Source: Winogradskyella arenosi
GTDB lineage: Bacteria; Bacteroidota; Bacteroidia; Flavobacteriales; Flavobacteriaceae
DNA length: 64,000 nucleotides
Reading direction: 5' to 3'
Assembly: GCF_003337305.1 (NCBI RefSeq)
Contig: NZ_QPJO01000004.1
Location: 186,001 to 250,000, forward strand
Shown: piece by piece, positions 35,730 through 45,900 of the stretch
Layout: each line of letters opens with the position of its first letter
Numbering within the stretch: position 1 is the first letter of the stretch
The notes under the pieces: model-generated
Databases searched by the model: none
Told to the model about the DNA's origin: nothing
The model's input: only the letters and a program-made list of their open reading frames with translations
Translations under genes and position numbers: made by a program

Positions 35730-36251
35730 TTAAAGCGTTTTCTTCACCATTTTTCGGTATTTAAATCCAAAAACGTCTTGAATTTTATGGTTCATGATAT
35801 GATCAGAAGGAATCACCTTTAATTCTACGTTGCCATTTTTAGATTTTAGCCACTTAATAAATTCAATATAAGAATCAGAGTGCGCAACGGTTAAAAACCT
35901 TAAAGATTTTATTTTGTTTCCCATTCTGAATTTTATTCTATTTCTATCCGGCTCTCTATAGACGGATACAAAGTGAATTTCTAGTAAATCTGCATAAGGA
36001 ATTTGGAGGCTTGTCTTTAAATATGGATATTCAATTAAAATTTCGGTTTCAAGAAACTTAATCTCAAAAGTCTTTCTTCTTTGATAAACTAGCATTAAAG
36101 CCATTAATGCGATTGCGACAACAATACTATAAACTTTTGCCCATAGCATTTTTAATGAATTAGCGATTGTAATTCCTATCCCTAAAACCATTAGAGCCGC
36201 TATTGCCGCTGTATAATTTGAGTATTTTGATGATGAACTGTATTTTACCAT
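35730..36251 (-). CDS. Small membrane protein with PH-like domain
   Basis: A 173 aa protein with two N-terminal membrane helices (about residues 14-32 and 40-57, IAALMVLGIGITIANSL and VYSIVVAIALMALMLVY). A cytosolic beta-rich domain follows (FEIKFLETEILIEYPYLKTS, RIKFRMGNKIKSLRFLTV). The layout is that of small bacterial PH-domain proteins, and two other genes in this window (41446 and 56699) share it. No function can be assigned. Confidence 0.75.
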   Translation of the reverse strand: MVKYSSSSKYSNYTAAIAALMVLGIGITIANSLKMLWAKVYSIVVAIALMALMLVYQRRKTFEIKFLETEILIEYPYLKTSLQIPYADLLEIHFVSVYREPDRNRIKFRMGNKIKSLRFLTVAHSDSYIEFIKWLKSKNGNVELKVIPSDHIMNHKIQDVFGFKYRKMVKKTL

Positions 36252-36401
36252 TTTCCTTTATCAACCACCTACCTTTAACCTATAATGAATAGTATACTTG
36301 TCACTCCATTTAAAAAATGAATGATATGAAAACAAATTTCGGTAGAATTTTCATAGTCATAAAACAACAACTATTTAGTACCCACCTTACCCTCACCTGT
36401 T

Positions 36402-37166
36402 TTAGTCCCAAATACCATTAGCATCGGTTAAAATTATTGCTGCTTTGTCTGTAATTAAAATTGTGTGTTCGTGTTGCGTACAAAAACCACCTCTATTACC
36501 CACTAGAGTCCAACCATCACTGCGTTCCACAGCCACCGTAGATTTTGTTGTGATAAAAGTTTCTATCGCTACGGTTGTATTTTTTTTAAAGCGTTCTCGG
36601 TTGGTCCTAACGCTATAGTTTAAGATATTTTCAGGTGCTTCATGCAAACTTCTTCCCACACCATGACCAGCTAAGTTTTTAATGACTTTAAAACCTGATT
36701 TTCTAGCTTCTGTTTCTATGAGCTGTCCAATATCAGCTATTTTAACCCCGCCTTTAATACGTTCAATAGCCCTTTTCAAGATATGTTTAGAAGCCTCTAC
36801 AAGCGGTTGATGATTATTAATGTCTTTTCCAAGAACGAAAGAACCACCGTTATCAGACCAAAACCCATTTAATTCAGCCGATACATCAATATTAATTAGA
36901 TCCCCTTCTTTAAGAATTTTGTTATTGCTTGGAATACCGTGAGCAATTTCCTCATTAACACTAATACACGTAAAACCAGGGAAGTCGTAAGTTTCATAGG
37001 GTGCCGATTTAGCGCCATAACGTTTTAGAATCTCAGCACCATAGTTGTCTAGTTCTTTTGTGGACATTCCTACTGCTGCATGATCTCGCATTAGTTTTAG
37101 CGTGGTTCCTACAACTTCGCTAATCTTTTTCATTCCGCTTAATTCTGATGGTTTTGTTATTGACAT
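36402..37166 (-). CDS. map: Methionine aminopeptidase, type I
   Basis: A 254 aa pita-bread metallopeptidase. The metal ligands align as Asp94 (INIDVSAE), Asp105 (FWSDNGGSF), His168 (LAGHGVGRSLHEAPE), Glu202 (AIETFITT) and Glu233 (TQHEHTILI); His76 in EEIAHGIPS is the substrate histidine. It removes the initiator Met. It has no N-terminal zinc-finger extension. The ribosomal-protein context of the main bacterial map gene is absent here, so it may be a second copy, and the DNGGSF segment is divergent from the usual D-T-A motif. Confidence 0.93.
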   Translation of the reverse strand: MSITKPSELSGMKKISEVVGTTLKLMRDHAAVGMSTKELDNYGAEILKRYGAKSAPYETYDFPGFTCISVNEEIAHGIPSNNKILKEGDLINIDVSAELNGFWSDNGGSFVLGKDINNHQPLVEASKHILKRAIERIKGGVKIADIGQLIETEARKSGFKVIKNLAGHGVGRSLHEAPENILNYSVRTNRERFKKNTTVAIETFITTKSTVAVERSDGWTLVGNRGGFCTQHEHTILITDKAAIILTDANGIWD

Positions 37167-37325
37167 TTCATTTTTTTAATGGACTACAAGTATTGCGGTG
37201 CCGTTAATTAAGACGTTAAGCTCCTAATTTAGCAAAAAAGCGGTCGAATGTGAGGGAATTCCGAATAAATTTTCTATTTAACCGCTATAAAACAGTTAAA
37301 TACTGTAGTATATAAAGATATCTGT

Positions 37326-38240
37326 TTACTTCGGAAGGGCTTCTTGCAATAACTCCATATTAATAAAAGCTCCCGCTTTGGTGCCAGCAGATGTCGCTGA
37401 AGCCACCGTTCTGAATGGTGTTGTATTATCACCAGCGCAAAACAGGCCATTTATATTTGTTTTTTGAAAAAAATCGACTTGGATATGGCCCGTATCGGTT
37501 ATGTCACAACCTAATTCTATGGGCAGTTTACAATGTTGCTCAAAAGGAACTCTTGAAAACACAGCCTCAATACCTTTCTTAGAGTCATCCTTAAAAGTTA
37601 TGCTGTGTATTTTCCCGTGAGTGTGATGAAGTGCTGCTATTTTTTCTTCTACAACCTTGATATGGAGTTTTTCAATGCTATTCAATTGTTCTGGAGTCAA
37701 TTCTGAAGGGCCATTAGTAAATAAGGTTAAATCGCCAGCCCAATGCTGAATAAGCATACACAGATCAAAAGCAGTCTCGCCTTTAGCAATTATTCCTAAA
37801 TTTTTATGAGCAACTTCATAACCATGGCAATACGGACAATGTAAAACACTAATCCCCCAACATTCTGAAAATCCTTTTAAATTGGGCATTATATCTTTAA
37901 TCCCTGTCGCAAAGAGTAACTTTTTCGCCTTTATAGACTTTAAAGCATGTGTTGAAACCTCAAAACCAGAATCCATTTTACGAACTGAAACCACCAAATC
38001 GTTCAGAAAGTTAACACTTGGGTAGTTTAAAACCTGTGCCTTTGCTATTTCTGCAATCTCTTTTGGGGTTGCCCCATCTTGCGTTAGAAAGTTATGTGAA
38101 TGTGGAGTTTGTTTATTACATGGATTCCCACTATCAATAATAAGCACCGTCCTTAATGACCGCCCTAAGGTCATTGCGGCCGATAAGCCTGCATAACTAC
38201 CTCCAATGATTACGACGTCGAATTGTTGATTTTCCTCCAT
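37326..38240 (-). CDS. Thioredoxin-reductase-like NAD(P)/FAD-dependent oxidoreductase
   Basis: From the ATG at 38240 (MEENQQFDVVIIGGSYAG) it is 304 aa; the frame extends upstream to an ATG at 38285 and a TTG at 38300. The FAD motif GGSYAG and the C-terminal FCAGDNTTPFRTVASATSAG are typical. The redox motif is CPYC in LHCPYCHGYE, and the NADPH Rossmann loop is degenerate (IIAKGETAF). This subgroup is distinct from true TrxB and often paired with small redox regulators; none is adjacent here. A TTGCAA-type dyad lies upstream. Confidence 0.9.
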   Translation of the reverse strand: MEENQQFDVVIIGGSYAGLSAAMTLGRSLRTVLIIDSGNPCNKQTPHSHNFLTQDGATPKEIAEIAKAQVLNYPSVNFLNDLVVSVRKMDSGFEVSTHALKSIKAKKLLFATGIKDIMPNLKGFSECWGISVLHCPYCHGYEVAHKNLGIIAKGETAFDLCMLIQHWAGDLTLFTNGPSELTPEQLNSIEKLHIKVVEEKIAALHHTHGKIHSITFKDDSKKGIEAVFSRVPFEQHCKLPIELGCDITDTGHIQVDFFQKTNINGLFCAGDNTTPFRTVASATSAGTKAGAFINMELLQEALPK

Positions 38241-38374
38241 ATCTTTTAATGATTTAAAAGCCCTTAATGCGCTTGGAAAAGCCATAGCCGAAATCTCCAA
38301 CGATGTGCTTTTTATAAAATTACGCCTAGTTTAACTGTTCTTTTTCATACCAAACAAAGTTAGGCTTTTTATTT

Positions 38375-38397
38375 TTATTGCAATTAAGTTGCAATAA
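38375..38397 (-). promoter_or_regulatory. Operator-like dyad TTATTGCAA-N5-TTGCAATAA
   Basis: Perfect 9 bp arms (38375-38383 and 38389-38397) with spacer TTAAG, 135 bp upstream of the oxidoreductase ATG at 38240. TTGCAA half-sites of this type are typical of small redox or metal repressors, but no regulator gene is adjacent. Confidence 0.55.
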
Positions 38398-38710
38398 AGA
38401 TAATTAAATCTAAATTTCGCTTTAACAAGACCCTCTAAACGTTTAAAACTAATAGGACCAAATCTATACGTTTCAAGTAGCCGAAAGAAGACATCACCAG
38501 CTTTTAAAAGTGCGCTATTAAGTTTTCTCTAGAGTAGATTTAGAGAAAACCATGTCTATAAAATGATTAAGCAAAAGCGAGAAGCATACCTAACCGTCAA
38601 CAGTTTTAGCTTTAAGATGGGCGCAGATCTTTGATGTTGAAATTAGCGCCATCTTTACTTTAGAAGATTCTGATTGGGTTTAACGTCTTTGGTCAAACCA
38701 TAAATCAACA

Positions 38711-38793
38711 TAAAAAAAAACGTGTTTTGAATTTCGCTTTTAGGACTAGGATTGTTTTAAAAATAACATTTCCTAAGGCAAAATCAAAACACG
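38711..38793 (-). terminator. Large terminator-like hairpin downstream of parC
   Basis: Perfect 10 bp arms CGTGTTTTGA (38721-38730) and TCAAAACACG (38784-38793) flank a 53-base loop with its own weak pairing. The A tract at 38712-38720 gives a U-run on the minus strand, as needed after the parC stop at 38814. Confidence 0.65.
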
Positions 38794-38813
38794 ATGCTTA
38801 TCTCTTTTCAGTA

Positions 38814-41441
38814 TTAAAATAAGGTCGGCTGGTCTTTATCATCCTCATCCGAATGTGCATCAGCTCCTTCCTCTTGAGAAGCTTTAGACACTTCACCGTC
38901 CCCCTCGTGGGCTTCCGTTTCAGCTTCCGCTTCTGAGGCCTCATGAGGTAAAGGGTCTAACAAACTAATTTGATTTATTTTATCTCTACTTAGCTGATTT
39001 CCTAAGGCTGTAATCCCTTTTACCGCAATAAATTCTTCAAGATCAACTTCCATATTAGGCTTACGCTCTTTTCCGCGTTCTTTGGTGAATTCTACATCTA
39101 CCACCGGACGCCAATCTGTAGAAATAATCTCTAATTGAGAGTTGGGATGGTCTGAAATAAAAGACTCTTCTCGGCCTTCGTGCTCCACCACAAAACGCTT
39201 AACGTAATAGCGCTCTTTTTCGCCTTCAAAATAAATGGCAGAAATTGGTTTTTCAGGGATCCACTTCTCCATCACAATCATATCATTATCAAAATGCGCC
39301 GTTAATTCTGGAACAATCGTTTTTACTACCCCCGACTGATTGATAATTAACAAACGATCTTCACCTCTAAATTCTCCAATTAAATCGCCACGTCCATCAA
39401 CATTAAGACGTCTTACCGTATCATCAAACCAAATTTTACGTGGTTTTAGTGTAGAAACGCCTTTCTCTTTAAGTTCTACGCGCTTAATAGCGTATTTAGT
39501 AACCGTGTTTCCTTTAGACGCACGCCCTTTTATAAGCACATCTGCAAAATCTAAATCCCACTTCAACTTTTTAATACTTCCCACCTGGCGCAACATAATA
39601 GTCACCACTTCGGCTTCACCATTAGGATTGGCTGAGAAATACCATAAGGCCGATCCTTTAGAGCCGTTCGTTAAATCGTACTCACGATCTCTCGTCATAC
39701 TAGTAACAGCAAAACGTTTTACATACGATGGGCCTGTTTTTCCATCACGATAAATCATATTATAAATGGTGCGCTTGTCTTTTTTCTTAAAGACCGCGAC
39801 ATGAATGATATTTTTACCAATAAAGGTCTTTGAATCCACCTTGGTGACCATCATCGTACCCTGTTGGGTGAAGACAATGATATCATCAATATCACTACAA
39901 TCGCAAACATACTCGTCGCGTTTTAGTGCGGTTCCTACAAAGCCTTCTGCTCTATTGACATAGAGTTTTGTGTTTCTGATAACCACTTTAGTCGCATCAA
40001 CATCATCAAAAATTCTGATTTCTGTTTTACGCTCTTTGCCTTCGCCGTATTCCTTTTTTAAACGTTCAAAATAGGCTATAGCATAATCGGTTAAATGGGC
40101 TAAATGATGTTTTACTTCAGCGATTTGCGCTTCTAAAGCATCAATTTTTTGTTGGGCTTTATCAATATCGAACTTAGAAATACGCTTAATTCGTATTTCT
40201 GTTAAACGGGTAATATCTTCAACCGTAATAGCACGCTTTAGGTGCTTTATATGAGGTTGTAATCCTCTATCAATAGCTTCAATAACGCCATTCCAAGTTT
40301 CTTCCTCTTCAATATCACGGTAAATACGCTTATCGATAAAAATACGTTCTAAAGACGCAAAATGCCATTGCTCTTGAAACTCACCAAGCTTTATTTCTAA
40401 CTCACTTTTTAAAAGCTGAACCGTATTATCCGTAGATCTACGTAGCATTTCTGTCACCCCAACAAAGTAAGGCTTGTTGTCTTCAATTACACAACCTAAA
40501 GGCGAAATAGACGTTTCGCAACTTGTAAAGGCATAAAGCGCATCGATAGTTTTGTCTGGAGACAAACCAGCAGGAAGGTGAATTAAAATCTCAACCTTTG
40601 CAGCGGTATTATCTTCAATTTTCTTAATTTTTATTTTCCCTTTATCATTAGCTTTAAGAATAGAGTCTATCAACGATGATGTGGTGGTTCCGTAAGGAAT
40701 TTCGGTAATTACTAAGGTATTTTTATCACGTTGCGAGATTAAAGCACGGACTCTCACCTTACCGCCACGCATTCCATCATTATAATTTGAGAAATCTGCA
40801 ATTCCGGCCGTTGGAAAATCTGGAAGAATTGTAAAACGTTTTCCTTTTAAATGCTTTACAGAAGCGTCTATAAGCTCTATAAAGTTATGCGGCAAAATTT
40901 TGGTAGACAAACCTACAGCAATCCCTTCTCCACCTTGCGCTAACAATAATGGGAACATAACTGGCAAATTGATAGGCTCTTTACGACGACCATCATAAGA
41001 GGCTTGCCATTCTGTGATTTTTGGATTGTACACCACATCTAAAGCAAACTTAGAAAGGCGGGCTTCAATATAACGAGACGCTGCAGCACGATCTCCGGTC
41101 AGGATATTTCCCCAGTTTCCTTGAGTGTCAATTAATAAATCTTTTTGACCGATTTGCACCATGGCATCTGCAATACTGGCATCACCATGGGGGTGATATT
41201 GCATGGTATGACCAACGATATTAGCGACTTTATTGTAACGCCCATCATCTAAGTCTTTCATAGAATGCATAATACGGCGTTGCACAGGTTTAAACCCATC
41301 TTCAATTGCCGGGACCGCTCGTTCTAAAATTACGTAGGAAGCATAGTCTAAAAACCACTCTTTATACATTCCGGTAACCTTGGTAATGGTTTCTTGACTA
41401 CCGTTATCCTCATTTATAAATTCGTCATGTTCTTCTACCAT
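38814..41441 (-). CDS. parC: DNA topoisomerase IV subunit A
   Basis: An 875 aa type IIA topoisomerase breakage-reunion subunit. GFKPVQRRIMHSM and the active-site GDRAAASRYIEARLS with Tyr124 as the DNA-attaching tyrosine are clear; the C-terminal beta-pinwheel starts near residue 500. The tail is long, acidic and low-complexity (EAEAETEAHEGDGEVSKASQ). It decatenates chromosomes together with ParE, encoded upstream in the same operon. The GyrA-box is not evident, supporting topo IV over gyrase. It starts 4 bp after the intervening membrane-protein gene. Confidence 0.93.
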   Translation of the reverse strand: MVEEHDEFINEDNGSQETITKVTGMYKEWFLDYASYVILERAVPAIEDGFKPVQRRIMHSMKDLDDGRYNKVANIVGHTMQYHPHGDASIADAMVQIGQKDLLIDTQGNWGNILTGDRAAASRYIEARLSKFALDVVYNPKITEWQASYDGRRKEPINLPVMFPLLLAQGGEGIAVGLSTKILPHNFIELIDASVKHLKGKRFTILPDFPTAGIADFSNYNDGMRGGKVRVRALISQRDKNTLVITEIPYGTTTSSLIDSILKANDKGKIKIKKIEDNTAAKVEILIHLPAGLSPDKTIDALYAFTSCETSISPLGCVIEDNKPYFVGVTEMLRRSTDNTVQLLKSELEIKLGEFQEQWHFASLERIFIDKRIYRDIEEEETWNGVIEAIDRGLQPHIKHLKRAITVEDITRLTEIRIKRISKFDIDKAQQKIDALEAQIAEVKHHLAHLTDYAIAYFERLKKEYGEGKERKTEIRIFDDVDATKVVIRNTKLYVNRAEGFVGTALKRDEYVCDCSDIDDIIVFTQQGTMMVTKVDSKTFIGKNIIHVAVFKKKDKRTIYNMIYRDGKTGPSYVKRFAVTSMTRDREYDLTNGSKGSALWYFSANPNGEAEVVTIMLRQVGSIKKLKWDLDFADVLIKGRASKGNTVTKYAIKRVELKEKGVSTLKPRKIWFDDTVRRLNVDGRGDLIGEFRGEDRLLIINQSGVVKTIVPELTAHFDNDMIVMEKWIPEKPISAIYFEGEKERYYVKRFVVEHEGREESFISDHPNSQLEIISTDWRPVVDVEFTKERGKERKPNMEVDLEEFIAVKGITALGNQLSRDKINQISLLDPLPHEASEAEAETEAHEGDGEVSKASQEEGADAHSDEDDKDQPTLF

Positions 41442-41445
41442 CTCA

Positions 41446-41919
41446 CTAGTCTAATTTATGCATTTTATTTTCCTTAATAATCTTTTTTAGAGATTGCCTT
41501 ACATAGCGTACCTTCTTACGTTTAAGAAGCGTGATATTAAAGCGTTCTTTTGAAACCTTACCACTACTACTTGTTACATAGACAATTAAGCTCTTATAAA
41601 AATAATAGTTTACAATCCTATAGCCGGTCAGTTGGTTTCTAGCAACCTCAACTTTATTTTCTCTATAATTAAAATAATCGGTTAAAATTAAGCCGCTATT
41701 GGTAATAATCACATTGGCACCATCGCTATCATATTCAAAAAAGCGGGCGACAAAATGAACGATAACTACAGCAAGCAATAAGCCTAACAAGACATAAAGC
41801 GAACTGCCTTCTACCAGACGAAACGACCTAAATACAGTGGCCAAAAGCACGGCCAAAACAACAATAATAAAGTAGATAGAAATTATGGTATTTTTTATTT
41901 CCCTATTATCTGTTCTCAT
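41446..41919 (-). CDS. Small membrane protein between parE and parC
   Basis: A 157 aa protein with two membrane helices (about residues 11-28 and 41-60), then a basic beta-rich domain ([37 protein letters not shown]) of the PH-like type. Its ATG overlaps the parE stop by 4 bp and it ends 4 bp before parC, so all three are one translationally coupled unit. I do not recognise a named family. The tight position suggests a conserved but uncharacterised link to topoisomerase IV, or simple hitch-hiking. Confidence 0.82.
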   Translation of the reverse strand: MRTDNREIKNTIISIYFIIVVLAVLLATVFRSFRLVEGSSLYVLLGLLLAVVIVHFVARFFEYDSDGANVIITNSGLILTDYFNYRENKVEVARNQLTGYRIVNYYFYKSLIVYVTSSSGKVSKERFNITLLKRKKVRYVRQSLKKIIKENKMHKLD

Positions 41920-43775
41920 AACGTATCTTCAACAACATCCAATTCAACTTTCAGATTATCTATAATAAATTCTTGACGGGTTGGTGTATTTTTCCCCATG
42001 TAGAACGCCAATAAATCTTCAATAGGCATTTCTTTATCTAACATCACAGGGTCTAGACGAATATCTTCACCAATAAAGTGTACAAATTCATCTGGAGAGA
42101 TCTCCCCTAACCCCTTAAATCGGGTAATTTCTGGCTTAGGTTTTAATTTCTCAATAGCGTCACGTCTTTCGTCTTCGGAATAACAGTAAATGGTTTCTTT
42201 TTTATTTCGAACTCTAAAAAGCGGGGTTTGTAAAATATACAAATGCCCTTCTTTGATGACCTCCGGAAAAAACTGAAGAAAAAATGTGATCAGCAGTAAA
42301 CGAATGTGCATCCCATCGACATCGGCATCGGTAGCAATCACCACATTGTTATATCTTAAATCTTCTAAGGACTCTTCTATGTTTAGGGCGGCTTGAAGCA
42401 GGTTGAACTCTTCGTTCTCGTAAACGATCTTTTTACTTAAACCATAGCAGTTTAACGGTTTCCCCTTTAGACTGAATACCGCTTGGGTATTTACATCACG
42501 TGATTTGGTAATACTACCTGATGCTGAATCTCCCTCGGTAATAAACAGAGTGGTTTCTAGATTACGATCGTTTTTAGTATCCCCAAAGTGTACACGGCAA
42601 TCGCGTAATTTTTTATTATGAAGACTGGCTTTCTTCGCTCTGTCTTTGGCTAATTTTCTAATGCCTGATAATTCTTTACGCTCGCGTTCTGCTTGAAGAA
42701 TTTTACGTTGCAGTTTTTCGGCTGTATCAGGATTCTTATGTAGGTAATTATCAAAATAGCGTTTAACAAAATCATTAATATAGGTACGTACGGTTGGCAA
42801 TTCGCCCCCCATATCTGTAGATCCTAATTTTGTTTTGGTCTGACTCTCAAAGACCGGTTCCATAACCTTAATGGCAATAGCGGTCACCACCGATTTTCTA
42901 ATATCTGAAGCCTCGTAGTTTTTACCGTAAAACTCACGTACGGTTTTAACGATGGCTTCTCTAAAGGCTGCTAAATGCGTTCCTCCTTGTGTGGTATTCT
43001 GCCCATTAACAAAAGAATGGTACTCCTCGCTGTATTGGGTTTTACTATGCGTCATGGCTATTTCAATATCATCCCCTTTTAGGTGAATGATAGGATACAG
43101 CATATCGTCTGCTTTAATATTTTCAGCAAGTAAATCTTTTAATCCGTTTTCACTGTAGAATTTTTCACCGTTAAAGACTATGGTTAACCCTGGATTGAGG
43201 TACACATAGTTTTTAAGCATCTTAACCACATACTCATTACGGTATTTGTAATTTTTGAAAATAAGATCATCAGGAATAAAAGAGACTTTAGTTCCTTTTC
43301 TGCGCGAGGTGTCTTCTAACAATTCTTGATTGATAAGATTCCCTTGCTCAAATTCGGCAGAAGCCGATTTACTATCTCGGGTAGACTCTACTCTAAAGTA
43401 AGAGGACAGGGCATTAACGGCTTTTGTACCTACACCATTTAGTCCAACCGATTTTTTAAAGGCTTTAGAATCGTATTTTCCACCTGTATTCATCTTAGAC
43501 ACCACGTCTACCACTTTCCCTAAAGGAATCCCACGACCGTAATCGCGTACAATAACGCGCTCGCCATGAATAGAGATTTCAATGGTTTTACCAGCGCCCA
43601 TAACATACTCGTCAATAGAGTTGTCTAAAACTTCTTTAAGAAGAATATAAATTCCGTCATCGGGAGATGAGCCATCACCCAACTTTCCGATATACATACC
43701 AGGTCGCATTCGGATGTGTTCTTTCCAATCGAGTGAGCGTATGTTATCTTCAGTATAATTCGTCTGTTCTGACAT
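41916..43775 (-). CDS. parE: DNA topoisomerase IV subunit B
   Basis: A 619 aa GHKL ATPase/TOPRIM subunit. ATP-binding motifs are [11 protein letters not shown] and [13 protein letters not shown], then [15 protein letters not shown]. The TOPRIM domain has [18 protein letters not shown] and [20 protein letters not shown]. The short length and absence of the GyrB insert favour ParE. It forms the A2B2 topoisomerase IV with ParC. It is the first gene of the three-gene operon, separated from ychF by a terminator. Confidence 0.94.
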   Translation of the reverse strand: MSEQTNYTEDNIRSLDWKEHIRMRPGMYIGKLGDGSSPDDGIYILLKEVLDNSIDEYVMGAGKTIEISIHGERVIVRDYGRGIPLGKVVDVVSKMNTGGKYDSKAFKKSVGLNGVGTKAVNALSSYFRVESTRDSKSASAEFEQGNLINQELLEDTSRRKGTKVSFIPDDLIFKNYKYRNEYVVKMLKNYVYLNPGLTIVFNGEKFYSENGLKDLLAENIKADDMLYPIIHLKGDDIEIAMTHSKTQYSEEYHSFVNGQNTTQGGTHLAAFREAIVKTVREFYGKNYEASDIRKSVVTAIAIKVMEPVFESQTKTKLGSTDMGGELPTVRTYINDFVKRYFDNYLHKNPDTAEKLQRKILQAERERKELSGIRKLAKDRAKKASLHNKKLRDCRVHFGDTKNDRNLETTLFITEGDSASGSITKSRDVNTQAVFSLKGKPLNCYGLSKKIVYENEEFNLLQAALNIEESLEDLRYNNVVIATDADVDGMHIRLLLITFFLQFFPEVIKEGHLYILQTPLFRVRNKKETIYCYSEDERRDAIEKLKPKPEITRFKGLGEISPDEFVHFIGEDIRLDPVMLDKEMPIEDLLAFYMGKNTPTRQEFIIDNLKVELDVVEDTL

Positions 43776-43858
43776 AAAGTGAGGTAAGTATTAAGATGAA
43801 AGGCTAATATAAGATTATACCTTAAAAAATGAAATAATCAAATGCTAAAATAATTAAC

Positions 43859-43893
43859 AAAAAAGCCAATGTTGTTGAGAACACTGGCTTTTT
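43859..43893 (-). terminator. Intrinsic terminator downstream of ychF
   Basis: Arms AAAAAGCCAATGTT and AACACTGGCTTTTT (one internal mismatch) around a short loop, with an A tract at the left arm giving the U-run on the minus strand. Confidence 0.85.
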
Positions 43894-43928
43894 ATTAATA
43901 TCGTAAAAATTACTATGATTTACGACGA

Positions 43929-45023
43929 TTATACATTAAATAAGAAATGCATCACATCACCATCCTTAACAATATAATTTTTTCCTTCTACACGCATTTT
44001 GCCAGCTTCCTTTACTTTGGCTTCACTACCATAAGTTACGTAATCTTCGTAAGCGATAACCTCAGCTCTAATAAATCCTTTTTCAAAATCCGTATGAATA
44101 ACGCCAGCAGCTTGTGGGCCTGTAGCACCAACATTTACCGTCCATGCGCGTACTTCTTTAACACCAGCCGTAAAATAGGTTTGCTGATTAAGTAACTTGT
44201 AGGCTGAACGAATTAATTTTGCCGAACCTGGCTCATCAAGACCAATATCTGCCAAAAACATTTGACGCTCTTCGTAGTCATCTAATTCATTAATATCAGC
44301 TTCTGTACCAACAGCCAAGACTAAAACCTCTGCATTTTCGTCCTTAACCGCCTCACGCACTTGCTCTACATAAGCGTTACCTGTATTTGCAGCACTTTCA
44401 TCAACATTACAAACATACATTACAGGCTTATCGGTAATAAACTGTGATGGTTTTACAAATTCTTCGTAATCTTCTTCTGTAAATTCTAAAGCTCTCACAG
44501 AAACACCTGCTTCTAAATTTTCTTTAATCTTAAGCAGTATAGCTTCCTCTTTTTGGGCTTCTTTATTCCCAGTTTTGGCAGCACGCTTTACTTTATCTAA
44601 TTTCTTTTCTACAGTATCTAAATCTTTCAACTGTAATTCCATATCAATGGTTTCCTTATCTCTAATAGGATCTACAGAACCATCAACATGCACAATATTA
44701 TCATCATTAAAACAACGTAATACATGTAAAATAGCATCAGTTTCTCGGATGTTCGCTAAGAACTGATTTCCTAAACCTTCACCTTTAGACGCCCCTTTTA
44801 CCAGACCTGCGATATCTACAATCTCTACAGTTGCTGGTAAAACACGCTCTGGTTTTACTAATTCTTCTAATTTCTCTAACCTTGGGTCTGGTACATTCAC
44901 CACTCCAATATTAGGTTCAATCGTACAAAACGGAAAGTTGGCACTCTGCGCTTTAGCATTAGATAAACAGTTAAATAAGGTTGATTTTCCTACGTTTGGT
45001 AATCCTACGATTCCTGCTTTCAT
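43929..45023 (-). CDS. ychF: Redox-regulated ATPase/GTPase YchF (Obg family)
   Basis: A 364 aa P-loop NTPase: [20 protein letters not shown] (G1), [20 protein letters not shown] (G3) and a helical coiled-coil insert at about 125-200. The C-terminal TGS domain follows ([28 protein letters not shown]). In place of NKxD it has YVCNVDESA, the NxxE-like variation that gives YchF its ATP preference. It binds ribosomes and takes part in stress and translation control. It is monocistronic with a -7 motif 116 bp upstream. Confidence 0.96.
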   Translation of the reverse strand: MKAGIVGLPNVGKSTLFNCLSNAKAQSANFPFCTIEPNIGVVNVPDPRLEKLEELVKPERVLPATVEIVDIAGLVKGASKGEGLGNQFLANIRETDAILHVLRCFNDDNIVHVDGSVDPIRDKETIDMELQLKDLDTVEKKLDKVKRAAKTGNKEAQKEEAILLKIKENLEAGVSVRALEFTEEDYEEFVKPSQFITDKPVMYVCNVDESAANTGNAYVEQVREAVKDENAEVLVLAVGTEADINELDDYEERQMFLADIGLDEPGSAKLIRSAYKLLNQQTYFTAGVKEVRAWTVNVGATGPQAAGVIHTDFEKGFIRAEVIAYEDYVTYGSEAKVKEAGKMRVEGKNYIVKDGDVMHFLFNV

Positions 45024-45360
45024 CGAAAATATATTTTCATTCCCATTGCTGCGGGAACTTTATTAATAAAATTATCACTTCTGTACCTGCGTTTTCTTTC
45101 GATTTTAAAAGAATAGCCGACACAGATTTTTGCGAATGCAAATGTAGTTAATTCAGAGAATAGTTTGAATTATATTTTTTGAAATCCTCAACCCCGCTAA
45201 AACCCTATTTTTTCACCGGCTTGGCAGCGGAAATAAAACACGATGTAAAGCCTTCATTCCTATCAAAAACGCTTCATCTTCTCCCTGCCATTAAAACACA
45301 AAAAAAAATCCCAAGCTCAACGCTCAGAATTTCTTTTAAATTTACAATTAGTGGTTCTAA
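45024..45360. other. Intergenic region upstream of ychF
   Basis: This 337 bp stretch holds the ychF promoter motif at 45139-45146. The rest is AT-rich with scattered C-rich words and contains no frame or RNA gene I can support. Confidence 0.5.
45139..45146 (-). promoter_or_regulatory. Bacteroidota -7 promoter motif for ychF
   Basis: The minus strand reads TACATTTG, a full TAnnTTTG match, 116 bp before the ychF ATG, implying a leader of about 105 bases. No clear -33 partner was seen. Confidence 0.5.
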
Positions 45361-45711
45361 TTATAGCGCTTCTGCATCGCCGTTATTACGATCTAATAGT
45401 TTTTGAGACACTTTATAGGTTGCCCCGTAAACCAAGCCCGATTGGCGCTTTTTAAAATGAACCAACGCTTGGGTGTACCATTTAGGATCTGTTGCTTTCT
45501 TTTTTGCTTTGTCATGACTTAAGGTATCAAAAACCTCAGCCTCTAAACGCGCTTCAATGGTATAAACACTTAAACCATAATGCTCCGCACGCTCTAAAAT
45601 TATCCCAAAATCTGATTCTGAGAAATAAGTTATGCCTTCTGTGGCTTTGGCGACCTCAATTGGCTCTAAGCCATTAAAAATATATGCTTCTAAAAATTCG
45701 TTTTTATCCAT
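45361..45711 (-). CDS. Hypothetical protein, 116 aa
   Basis: The ATG at 45711 (MDKNEFLEAYIF) is preferred; an in-frame GTG lies five codons upstream. The protein is soluble and helical with an EF-hand-free acidic start (NGLEPIEVAKATEGITYF) and a basic C-terminus. I do not recognise a domain. Codon use resembles its neighbours, so it looks like a real gene of restricted distribution. Confidence 0.7.
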   Translation of the reverse strand: MDKNEFLEAYIFNGLEPIEVAKATEGITYFSESDFGIILERAEHYGLSVYTIEARLEAEVFDTLSHDKAKKKATDPKWYTQALVHFKKRQSGLVYGATYKVSQKLLDRNNGDAEAL

Positions 45712-45900
45712 TGTACTGTATTTCACTTCAACCTAAAAAAATCTGTTCTTTATGTCTTATACATAAAAGCAATTCCTGTTTTTAAAGGTTCGGGCAAAGT
45801 TAGCTTCTTTATTGTATTGTAAGCCATCTCCACTACTATTTTTTAATTAAAACCAGTTTAGTTTAGCTTTAAATTGACGTAATCCAACAAAACGAACGCC

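Larger units (their letters stand above)
38241..38813. other. Long intergenic region with several inverted repeats
   Basis: This 573 bp stretch between the oxidoreductase gene and the parC end has no convincing reading frame. It holds the TTGCAA dyad (38375-38397) and a hairpin with arms GTTTTCTCTA and TAGAGAAAAC (38522-38550). It also has a longer imperfect pair AAGATGGGCGC / GCGCCATCTT (38614-38655) and the large terminator-like repeat at 38711-38793. It could be a degenerate mobile-element remnant or a structured RNA. Confidence 0.6.

Noticed and set aside
39340..39753. 137-codon plus-strand frame opposite parC
   Set aside because: It lies inside the conserved beta-pinwheel coding region and has no domain or start context.
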